Assembly: GCF_905147045.1 (NCBI RefSeq)
Contig: NC_065918.1
Span: forward strand, 6,510,001 to 6,574,000
DNA: 64,000 bases
From: Nymphalis io
Lineage: Eukaryota; Arthropoda; Insecta; Lepidoptera; Nymphalidae
Reading direction: 5' to 3'
In this document: in pieces, positions 25,312 through 37,200 of the stretch
Position numbering within the stretch: position 1 is the stretch's first letter
How the letters are laid out: each line of letters starts with the position of its first letter
Position numbers and translations under genes: made by a program
The notes under the pieces: generated by a model
Database searches by the model: none
What the model was told of the DNA's origin: nothing
The model's input: the letters and a program-made list of their open reading frames with translations, nothing else

Positions 25312-26539
25312 GGTTCTTTCGCCTTCTCTACGAATGTCGATCAATTGTACGACAGCAGCGACACTTTATCATGTACTAACGACATAATGTGAAATCTTGA
25401 TTGTCCGAGAAAATAAATATCACTGTAACTACCTGTGATTGAAAACACGTCACGGTCACATTAACAATTATGATTTAGTGAATTAGTTTTGTTTAAAATA
25501 TACACAAACGCTTTTTGGGAATTGTAGACAATATTTAAATTGATTCACTGCGATGTCTGAATATCTCGTGTATTATTCAATATAAACAAGCACTTTTAAT
25601 ATAATTAACTTCAATATACAGTATAAATGATACAGTTAAAGAAACAACGCACTTATTTGTATGAAAACGCCAATAACATAGACCACAATTTTTAAGAAAA
25701 TGATAATATTCGCATTAGAACTTACAAGTATAACTGTGGACTGACTGTGGTTCAGTTCGATAAAAAATAGCCCTTGAAAATGATTTATATGAAGTAGCAA
25801 CACTGAAAAAAACACTTTTAAGGAATAATAAAATCAATGTAGCGCACCAATATGCTTTTTAACTTTTTCATTTACAATATTATTAGTAAACATTTGCCGT
25901 TATAATAAATCTGTATAAGCAATTTAATTAAAGAAACCGTTACAATTCATTATAATCATAGTACCTTAATATGTTATATATATGATACTTCATGTACCTA
26001 TAGTCCATATCTCTAACATCGTTTTATATTATCGAAGAAAAAAACTAAAAAGAGAAGTGTACCTCTCTCTCAATCATCAATCTTGTAATTTGTAAAATCA
26101 TTGTCATGAGGAAAATCATACAAAAAGGACTGATACATGAATTATATCTTTGGTCCAAATCTATAAGTTTGTCTTTAGATTTTGTGTGGCACCAAACCTC
26201 ACCATATCTTCAGACTATCCAATTTATTTATGTTAGCCTTATAACTAATTTAAAAAGGCATTTTTTAAATTAAAAAAATGAAAATTTATTGCTGAAATAA
26301 TATTCGTATTTCCTACTATGATAATTTATAATGTTACTGAGAATAAGCTGAAATTCACTGACTCTTACTAGAGGTGCTACGTTTTGATCATCAGAAGAAC
26401 TTGGTTTAGAACATTTATCTTCAGTAAAATTAAGGACTTTTAAAAATGTTAAATGTTTGTTGTGTCTTCAAGCCTATTCTGCGCTACAGTCTAGCAGCGA
26501 GCAATTCTGAAGGCTAGATTTTGTGATATATTTTTTTTA

Positions 26540-26890
26540 ACACACTAGATAAACATTTTGGTTGCTCTTGAATGGTTTTAAGTTTGTTGGCAGTAAAACT
26601 TCTTTGGCGAGAACATAATTTTTAACCACAGCCATAACGACAATATTATCAACATTATGCTGCACGTTGTCTATATATTGGGTGTTTGTGACAAGTTCTT
26701 TGCCAAAACACACGATGCTATCTGCAGTCCATTTTAAGACTGCTACAACCCCATCTGGAACCGTTTACCATGCCAAGCTTCGCTATAATTTCAGATTATT
26801 TCTCTTAGTTGTGAAAAAAAACTTTTAACGACTTAAAATCTTGTAAAAAATATATTTGTTGCCGTCTTGAGAATTGGGAGAGTCTAATTG
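26540..26890 (-). pseudogene. Possible decayed piggyBac-type transposase fragment
   Basis: On the minus strand an open stretch of about 70 codons (about 26760-26545) reads like the segment of piggyBac transposases containing VVAVLKWTADSIV. In family members such a segment follows the catalytic core. Just upstream, TNIFFTRF resembles the DNFFTS motif of the family but is interrupted by stops. No terminal repeats or start were found. The identification rests on remembered motif similarity and is weak. Confidence 0.3.
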
Positions 26891-27984
26891 AAAATAAAAA
26901 CGTATTTATGAAAGAATTTATTTCTATGCCGTTTTTCTCTTTGCTGCTTGGGATTTTTAGACTATTTTTCACCTAATGGAACTAATTACACTTTTTTATA
27001 CTATCGTATATACCTTAATCTTTCTTTTTCCTTATCATTTCATACATTTCTGGATCGAATTTCTTTATTATGCCAGTTTATATGCCAATAGCTGATTGGA
27101 CCCTTTTCCTGACATTCCACATCAAGAAAAAATGAATCCATATCAAGAAGAAATGAAGAAGGGGCGAGCTGTCGTATATCTGTTTTTTTTTTTCTTAGTC
27201 ATAAAATATTTACCGTTAGAGTTTTTACGGTAATGGCGAAATGCTTGTGACATTTTTTTTATTTTAAGGTAATTTCAATATTCCAATGGAAAGTATGCAG
27301 CATGGATTACAATATTGAAAACATGCTAACAACATCATGAACGACATAATTATATAAATATTCATCAGATGTATGATTTATTAATGGGTTGCTAATGACA
27401 GTGATTGCCTGATTCTTAATATTATTACTGATATATATTGCTTCTGAAATAATGAATCTAGGTATCTTTAAGAATAATAAAATTAGAAACGTTTCTGTTT
27501 GATTTAAACTACTTAGCGGCATAAGCAACGGAGTAACATTGAAGAACATCCTTTTAGCTTAGTTTATTTTCCCGCCTACGTTCTACAATAATATACTTCG
27601 ATAGCCCCTTATCTTGATTCTTGACAGACTTACTAACTTTTTTGCAGTGTCAGCGTCATTGTCATTCGGGATTGCCTAGTTCGTAGACAAGGAAACTAAT
27701 AACGATTCATTTCTCACTTACACAAGAAAGAGAACGCATATTATATAACAAATGTTTTAGATAGAAATACTGGTATCAAATTTCTTGCCCTTTATTTCGT
27801 AAACCGTTTTATGAAGGTTGGCAACTCTAGTTGCGAAACAAACTTTGACAGTTGCTTATAGATTTTTTTCTAGTTTTCATATATTCTTAATTATTATTTA
27901 TCATCTAAGTGCTGCCAGCGTCAGCAAAAAAATTGCCCCGATTTTCAATAAAAAACATTGATAGTATTCCACTCTTTATATATT

Positions 27985-27990
27985 CACGTG
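27985..27990. promoter_or_regulatory. CACGTG E-box, distal
   Basis: This canonical palindromic E-box lies about 0.8 kb upstream of the LONRF start codon and 2.7 kb from the Clock start. CLOCK:CYCLE and other bHLH factors bind CACGTG. A 6-base match can occur by chance. Confidence 0.25.
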
Positions 27991-28692
27991 AACTTTAAAA
28001 TCCACATAAAGACCGGCTGTCATCAATTTTAATTGCAGATTCTTACATTACAGGCACTATAAGAAAATGTTCCTAATAGAATCAATTAATTGAAAAATTA
28101 TAATAAAATGATAAAAATGTACTAGTTTCTGATTTATTCCTTTGTATTCACCCAATTACCTATCAGGATGCCAAATTTGAACTTTCTAGATCATCTGGAA
28201 TTGGGTTAGAGTTTTGGTCAGTCAGTGATAAACATGACGATTTTTGGACGTTATATATGAGCCAAATTTGACATGTTTATGTGGAATAGTTTTTGAGTTA
28301 TGAAAGGGTCAAAAGTGGCTCAAAATCGTGTAACACACGGTGCTGCTCTCCAGATCTGTTAGCTTGAATTTGGCTTGACACGCTACCGCGTATCTAGATA
28401 CGCCAAGAAAAAAACCTAAGCTGATTTAAAAAAAAACTGAGGCTGTTGCCAATTCAAAAATAAACGTGTGATCACGTATTTTTTAAGGTAATTGTATCTG
28501 TCCGTAATAAATTGAATCTTAGTTTGTAATAAAATTAAATGCCACACTTGAAAAGGCTATCCATTTTTATGTCTAGAAACACTTTATTAATGTCAATCTG
28601 TCAAAAGAAAAAGACAGATATTGTCCTATATGAAATCAGTCGAGTTATCGGCTTACGGTCTTAAATATCACATTAATTTTAATTGTGCGTTG

Positions 28693-28698
28693 CACGTG
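28693..28698. promoter_or_regulatory. CACGTG E-box just upstream of LONRF
   Basis: A CACGTG palindrome in GC-richer context (TTGCACGTGGCGGG) lies 89 bases before the LONRF start codon, where a proximal promoter or 5' UTR element would sit. It is a candidate site for CLOCK:CYCLE or Myc/USF-type factors. Only the motif and position support it. Confidence 0.35.
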
Positions 28699-28786
28699 GC
28701 GGGAAGTGTTTGTGTCTTCAGTGCAAGATATTTTGAATATTTGTTTATTAGAAAATTGGCGCCTTTTTAAAAATATTGCATAGAAT

Positions 28787-31199
28787 ATGTGGCAGTCATC
28801 ATCCTTATATTCTCCGTCTTCGTTAACAAGCGAGGTAAGGAGAAAGAAACGAATATTTAAAAAAACTTACAACTCTTTGCCGGTAACATAATTTTGTTGG
28901 AATGTTGCTTGTCACTATATTTTCTGGTGTTTTGTTATGTAATATTATAACGCTAACTTTTTATGATATGAAATTACTTATGTCCTTACCTTGCAATTAT
29001 TACGTAAGTTTGCAATTATATAAGAAGTGGAAGGATAGGAATTTTCTTGAGCCTAACAAATTACATTATAACAAAGAAATTTAAAAACTATTCTGTCTGA
29101 ATATGCAATATTCTAACAATATTATTTAGTTTTCATTCTCTATTGTGTTTTAGATGTTATGCTCTCACAATATGTTTTTTTTTTCATAGTTCTTAGTACC
29201 AAATTTGTTATTAATTAGTATACCATGTAAAAAGAAACTGCTTAATTGTTATTATAATAATTTAATAATCAATAATAATAAAACCTCACATTAAATATAA
29301 AGTACTACTTACTAAGATTATGAATTTATTTCATGTGTGGTAAGAGGATCTTAACTATAACAATAAACTTAAAATTAAGTTAAAGGGCTATTATAATGTT
29401 TGTTTATTTATTAAATTAACAAAAGAAAAAAATTTACATTACTAATAAACAAATTACAATCAGGCATTACATAACTACAATAAAAAAAAAAATCAACAAA
29501 AAAAAAACATAGACCAGAACCTGCACAAGGATAGGGCTCCTTGTAAGAAAGAAAATATCTGTAAGAAAAGGTTGGCAATAAAACCAACTTAAACAGTTCT
29601 AACAAAGGCCCGTAAATTTCACAAACGTTAGGTCAAGGCACACTCTCCTCTATATTCAATCTATATCAAGAAGAATATTTAATATCAAGTATATTATAGT
29701 AGTAGTACAACTATCTAAATAAGATAGGTTGGGGGATATATGTTTTCTTCCATTATTGAGTGATTATTAAAAACAAATCAAATTTAATCAATTTTAATTA
29801 AAAAAAATATGTCTATCAAAATATTTGCCAATGGTCAAGTTCTATTGAATGATGTTCTTTCTGGTCCATTGTGAGTTCAGGAGGCACTCATGCTATATTC
29901 TAGAGTTGCTTGTAGTAATTTCGTATTTATATTATTAGGATTATTATATTATGCTTCATATAAATGGTGCTATAACTGTAAACAATCTTATTTTTATGTA
30001 TATTAATAAAAATAACCCGCCTTACCATAATTTTATCTATATTATATGATGGTCAATGTCATGTTGCTATTCAGATGGGCTTTTTATGTTATATATCATT
30101 ATTTTCGTTCATACACATGATAAAAAATTGTCTTTCTATAGCCATCATAACTCTTCCTACAGAATATGAAATCATGAAATTCTTGTCTTGCAGGCAGTGG
30201 GTTGCAAGTATCTAATTTTGTATAAAACATTATGAGTAAAACTTTAGATACTGTGTAAAAATTACATATATATAGTATTTATTATTTATAGTATATATAG
30301 TATTTATTACGTCACCCTACTGCACTGTGATCTTGAGTAAATATAGCGCAAATCCACTGGTATAAGCGAAATGCACTAAAATCTATATAAATAAATAACT
30401 GAAAAAATTATTCGAAAGGCAAGATTAAAAAAGAATTAACTAAAAGAAAATTTTACATTAAAATTATTTTTAAACTTTTTTGGTTATTTAAAATTAATAT
30501 TAGTAAAACTAAAAATGTGGAATATTTTTTTTTATTACTAAAATTTTTTTAAAACTTTGTTTACTTACTCTCTAAATTTGTTAGTCTCATGAGGAGCCAA
30601 ACAGTATTAAAAATTTATATACACATTTTTATTAGCTTACCCATGCGATTTATTAAGTAGTTTATTGACTGGATTAAAAAAAATGTTTTTAAGGTATTCC
30701 TAAGTTTGGGTATTCAAACTAACTTAATTAAAAACTAACCAGCCGACAATTATCGATTTAATTTGTTGACTATTAGTTTTCTTTCTAAGTAGGCAGTTTT
30801 TGCTCTGGTTTGAAGTTTGATTTTAATGATATTATAATTAAATCATTAAATATAATGTAATTAACATCATTTTCCGTTGTTTAATAAACAAGATGCCTTG
30901 TCTCAATATTTACTATACGTTTTCGTAACTTCGAGTTTCGTCTCACCTTCCTAATAAGTGCTTTTGTGCTTACGTTGACAAAGTAAAAAATAGATTACAG
31001 TAAGTGCAAGCGCATGCACTTACAGAGTCACTGTGCCAGTAGGTCGCATTATGTAAGAGACCGCCCCCCACTTACCTTTGCGTAAGAACCGTCGTAAGCA
31101 ATACACAGCCAGACGATGACTTAACTTGTACGTCGCCTGCCTGTGAGTAGTGTTACTTTGGACCACATCGAAGTTAAGCTCGAACATCCAATCTTTAGT

Positions 31200-31259
<60 letters not shown>

Positions 31260-34200
31260 CAATAAACTAAAAAAAATGACCTTGGTTTTTTCATGTTTTT
31301 GATTGCTCAGTTTCTAAATAATGCAACGCGATTTACTGTTAATTTAACTAATTACGTTTAATTAGTGTTCTTTTGGAACTTTTGCTGCTGTTTGTTTGAT
31401 GTGATTTTTACTTACGCATTTTTATATTTTTGGACACAGGTTTCAATTCAACAGGAATCTAACCATTCGCCTACTTCACAGGATTCACCAAATGATGGTG
31501 TAAGTTTTTTTTTAAATATTATATTTAAAACAAAAATTCTAAAACTTGTATCACGCACTACTAATGTATTGTTCACTCTTGTTTATTATTTAAATAAAAC
31601 TGAAAATACATTTTTTTGTTTAGTTAATTTAATATCAATATGGTCTTTAATTAGCCTAATGAGTAACATTTTAGGAACTTAATTGTCACATTTTTCGAAA
31701 TGATAAGGTACTGCCAAAGTTTTAATGGAAAAACATATATGTTTCATAACATATTATGTTTTAATTGAACCAGATTATACGTTTATGCAAATTGATATCT
31801 ATCACTGCCTTACCTTAATTGATTTGTGAATTATATCTGACTCTATTCAAATAGATGACTTCAATGATTTAAAAATAACTTTCGGGTAGTTGTAATCATA
31901 AACAAAACATTTCTATGACTAATCATGCGCTAAACTCATAACACTAAACAAAGTTTTACTGCGCGCTTGACTCGTTTACCTACTTCATTATATCTCAAAC
32001 TGTAATGCTATTACAGTTAGTTAATGATAGTTAGTTTATTAATAACTTTAAACTATAAAACTTGTCGAAAATTTGCACTATATTACGTACGTGTTGCAGT
32101 CTTCCAACCGGTCTACTTTTACTGGGCCAAGTTCACTATTACGTATTTCTTAGGCAAGCTAAGTATGTATGTATAATGACAATCGTCTGTCAGTATCATA
32201 TAGCTTGACGCTAACTTTTATATAATATATTTGTTTAAAAGATTATGTTTTTTGTTTAAAGTCATGCATTCATTTTATCTTTGTTTTAGAAGGTAAGTTT
32301 AAAATACAAAAAGTAAAGTATATAATATAATAATACTAAAATTCTGTATAAACTTTTAATTAGTTAGTGTGCCCACATAAACGACACAAATAGTATATAT
32401 ATTACGTTGTATGTAAAAAAGGATCTCGTTATATTATTGGAATATATGGTATGAATTTGAAATTAATCAAAATATCAGCTTATTAACAATACTTAGTATT
32501 TATTTAAATTTATTATTTAACTTGAAGTTATCTCATCCATTACATTAGTACAGATGTCGACACTAAAACAGCGTATCTATTAGTTCACTGCTTTGAAAAA
32601 AAAAGTTGCGACAGATTGTTTCTTAATTGTTTTTATAGCAGCACTTCTTAAAGAACCTGTTAACCGTGTAAATTGAGTATTCAATATACATTGATGCTGG
32701 AGTAGCATTACAAAATCTTATTTGTTTCGATATCAAACACGTCTGTCGTTATAAATATTGGTCATTCTCATTGATGAAGCCAATCAATTAAACGAAACAA
32801 TTTCTATTACAAAAAGAAGAAAGCCTCGTATATAGGCCTACGTGTAAGTTACAGTCCATTTTTCTTTCAACTGGCGTAATGTTTTGGCTTAGTGGGTTGG
32901 CTGGGCTATTGATCTCGTGTAAATGCACTATTACCTTACTTTTGTTTTATTCGCTGGAAAAACGCGTTAAGCGTTTCCCCCACGGCAACAGTGTGGGGCG
33001 TCGATGCGCCGAGTGCGCCTCGGACATCGGAATACCCACTAAAAACCAGCGGTACCCTTTCCGACTTAACGAGGAGCGCCACGGGATCGGCTTTCGCATG
33101 CTACGGTGACGAAATGCACTAATGCCTAGTCAACTCTTAATATAAACTAGTTTCGCTTGTGATTTCAAAATAAATACCTCCTTTAAGGTTGTTTTGGCTA
33201 TTTACGAGAGACCAAAAATATTTTTTTTGGACTTTTTGCCATACATATTCGAGTTTCGTTCAAATTTGCGTTATATTCGTACCGCTTGTTTATTTTGAGT
33301 TTTAAATTTCAATAATAAAACTTACTTTAATAATATTTAATACTTATGTGGCTTTGAGTTGTAATTATTAACTAGGTTGTAATTTTGTTCTATTAGTATG
33401 AACTTCACGAGTAATATTTTTGTTTTTAATTTTATAGATTACTACTTTTTATTTTTAAGGTTACCTATGCTTAAGTTGTAGGATTTAATAAAGTTTGCAT
33501 TAAATTTTAATTCTTATTATATTTTATATAATTTTATCCTATTTATACTTTTATAAGATAGGAAGGGTTATAATTTTTTTCTATTACTTATATTTTTTAC
33601 TATTACTTGTTGCTGCTTAACCTATGGGCAATTATATATATAGCATGTTCACGTGTATCCTAGTAAATTGAAATACTACACCTAATATAGAAAATAAGGA
33701 GGCATTACAATAATTCTATATATCCATTTTTAGTTACTATAATAATAATATAATCGCACTTATATCTTAAATACGAAAGGTGGTGTGTGTTGTGTATAAC
33801 TTGTTTTTCGATTATGGCGCGAGCAAAGCCGCGGGCCAAGCGCTCGTACAAAATATTTAAAGTGTTGTGGAAATCCTTACTTCCTTATAATATTACTAGT
33901 TGACCCGTGCCCACTTTGTTGGGCGATAAACATTTTTACTTGTGTTCGATTGGCCGAACATTAATAAAATTGTCTCGCGTATTTCATATTTTAAATTATC
34001 TCTTAAACTATGAAACCAAAAAATAAACCGTAAAAACAAATTTTATATAAATAAATTTTCCTTGGTAATAAAGCAATTTATTTTTTAAATAAATTAACGT
34101 GTTGTATATGAAAAAAAACCGTATAATAGAAATGTCACTCAATAGATTACAACACGGTGGCTTCTACATACCTATGTCTTATTATCTCTTTAACCATTGG

Positions 34201-37200
34201 TCCAAATTATATGCAGTAAAAATGTAGTCTTTTGTTCTAAACACTTGAGGCGATAAGTTTACTTATTTTGATAAGAATTCATAGTTGATATTATGACCAA
34301 TAAACATGACCTAACGATTTAAATTATTTTTTTTAATATAAAAAACTACTTTTTGTGGCATGCGTTGCATTCATTCTTTAATTTTTTTGGTTTGTTTTAA
34401 GCGTTAGTAGCGCAGTGGGTTACGGGCCGCCTAGCGATGTATAAGTCGCTGGTTCGATCTAGACCCTTTCGGTTATTGTCGTCCCCACTCCAAACCCAAG
34501 CTATATGCCTAATTGGAGGTTGATAAACGGGTTTTGTTATTACTGTTTAAAAAAATAAAATACTAGTTGCGAGCCGCCTATTGCATTTTGACGGTACTAT
34601 GTCAGAAACACAAATGAAATTATATATTTTAATTATAGTAATTAAAACGAAGAAAGGAAGAAAGATACGTAAATGTTAGATTAGGTACGTACGAAAATAA
34701 AGTTGATGTGTATGAATTTGTCATAGGAATTAATAACATCTTATTACGTCATTAATGCCTGGTCTGTCAAGTTGTGGGAGGGTGATATAATAGTTTAATG
34801 TGAACACAGTTAAATAAAATAAATATACAATATACTTTGAAGACACCTATGCAGTATATTAGTAGCTTTATTAATAAATCATGTTGTCTTCTACAAATAT
34901 GAATATAGGAAAAATATAATATAACGGACATTTTACTGACAAATCTTTGAATAATTTAACGATGTCTTTAACGAACTTAAGTTTAATTATATTTATCTAT
35001 AACAAATTCAAGATAAAATATTAGTTTCCGTCTTCGTAAATTAGGTTTGTACAAAAATAATGTACAAACCATTTATAATATCAAAAAATATATATTAAAG
35101 TGTACTAAGCTAAATCTTTAATAAATTAGTTGTTGCAACCATTCGAGAGGGGCGCATCCATTTCTAATTTTCTAGTTCCATTGAAAATCATCTAAAGCTA
35201 AAGATTTTCGTTAAACGTTATTATTTCAAAAAGACGTCGTTGGAATCCAGTTTCGTTTAATACAGTTTGAGATCTTACAATTATTATTTTATGATCAGTG
35301 ATAGTAGTCAATTTTGCATATTATAAATTATTTGATTTTTTTATAACTTAGTGAAAACTTGCTTCTTATTTATATATTATTATTGTTATTGCCAGTTCTT
35401 GATTTAAAACGGATATTGGTACGTGTAAGATGTATTCGCTTATAAAATTGTGTCAATTATTTCCTTTACAGGTATTGCCTAATTCTCGCCAAACACTAAT
35501 ATGTTATGGAATACCTGACGTCACTTCCTCTTTTGTGACACAACTTTTGCCTCACGACACTTTGTTAGAAATGAATTCAAATATTCAACCGTCACGGTTT
35601 AGAAATCAACGTAGAAGAACGTATGGCGCTCAAAGATTCCGCCCTTACAGAATACCTAATATTAATTTATTATTCGGAGTACATACTGGGAATTGTAATT
35701 TAGTTAATACTGAAGAAGACATTTTAAGAAGTGGTGATAGTCAAGTTGAACCCGTTGGAGCTCTAGCGAAGCGAAGACGTCGTGGCCGATGCATTGATGA
35801 TCTGTCCAGTATCGGGCAAGAAAGAGAAAACCGATCGTTAGAAAACGATAGTTTATCAGAAAATCGTTTACAAATATCGTCGAACAATAGCGTTACGTCC
35901 GAGCCATCGGTTTCTAATCAGGATTCTGATTCAATGGAAAATTTTGTTTTCCGTTTCCAATCACATCCTGCACATTCGACATCGCCCACCGCCCCCATTG
36001 AAAGTAGTCGCCAAAATTCAAATTCTTCGAGTGAAATATACTTAGAGCCAGTTTCGGCTTCATTTCTGACTTCCTTTTTTAGATCCAACCATGTCCATAG
36101 CAAAGAATCACTTAAATCAAATAGTAAAAGAACATTAAGAGTAATAACAAGTACGAAATATTATCATCATGTTGATGAAGATCCATTGTCACCATTGTTA
36201 CGTCTCATTCCTGAACTTCCACTACCTACAATAAGTGCCCAAAAGTTAGCTAATAATTTAATAAAACTTTCGCGTTATCTGAAGTCTCCAAATCTAAATG
36301 AACTTTGCTGCCTGAATTGCTGTCACATCCCTGTGTTACCAGTAACAGGACAATGTGGCCACACGAGATGTATGAGGTAAAATATAAAAAATGTTATGTT
36401 ATTATTCATTTTCTTATCAAGCCATTAGTTATAGAATTGTTTTTTTTTTTCTCGTTAATTTCAGATGTATCCTATTGAACGGGGCCTGTCCTTGTGGTGT
36501 TAATGCTCCAAAAACGTTATTTGTAAACACAATAGTACGGGAAATAGTAGAAAAAATGATGAAATATATTAAAAAGCCAAGGTACAAAGATTTTAACAGT
36601 TAATAATGATCGTCATTGAACCGATATCATCTTACATTGTATGCAATAATTAAATCACTAAAGTTACTTAATTAAAATATTAATTTTGTGACAGAACAAT
36701 AGATCCTGGATCACTTACAAGAATGGTCGAGCAAAGGACTGTTCCAGTAATTGGAGGTAAGAATGTACAATTTCTTTGAAGGCATATCTTAAACCAATAC
36801 ATATATCACACAATTCCAAAAATTGGGAGTTAATATAATGTACGGTAAATGTAAATACTGTTTTATTTAAATGGTTAAAATAGTAATTACTGAGTTTCTC
36901 GCTTGTTCTTCTCTGATAGAAATGAATCTTTTTTTGACAGTATAGTTACCATCCGTAACAGCCTGTGAATGTCCCACTGCTGGGCTAAAGGCCTCCTCTC
37001 CTCTTTTTGAGGAGAAGGTTTGGAGCTTATTCCACCACGCTGCTCCAATGCGGGTTGGTAGAATTCACATGTGGCAGAATTTCAGTGAAATTAGACACAT
37101 GCAGGTTTCCTCACGATGTTTTCCTTCACCGTAAAGCACGAGATGAATTATAATCACAAATTAAGCACATGAAAATTCAGTGGTGCTTGCCCGGGTTTGA

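Larger units (their letters stand above)
25312..28786. other. Intergenic region between divergent Clock and LONRF starts
   Basis: About 3.5 kb of DNA separates the start codons of Clock (minus) and LONRF (plus), so both promoters and 5' UTRs should lie here. A decayed piggyBac-like stretch lies near 26540-26890, and CACGTG E-boxes occur at 27985 and 28693. I cannot place transcription start sites, and no clear TATA box is evident beside either start codon. The rest is AT-rich. Confidence 0.5.
28835..35471. other. LONRF introns 1 and 2
   Basis: These introns span 6.6 kb of AT-rich sequence interrupted only by the 60-base exon 31440-31499. GC-rich inserts lie at about 31010-31195 (next to a TA microsatellite) and at about 32960-33130. 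The second looks like part of a dispersed repeat that I cannot classify. A tRNA-derived SINE lies at 34404-34550. I see no further gene. Confidence 0.45.

Noticed and set aside
32879..33109. 76-codon frame in LONRF intron 2
   Set aside because: It overlaps a GC-rich insert that looks like a dispersed repeat rather than a host exon.
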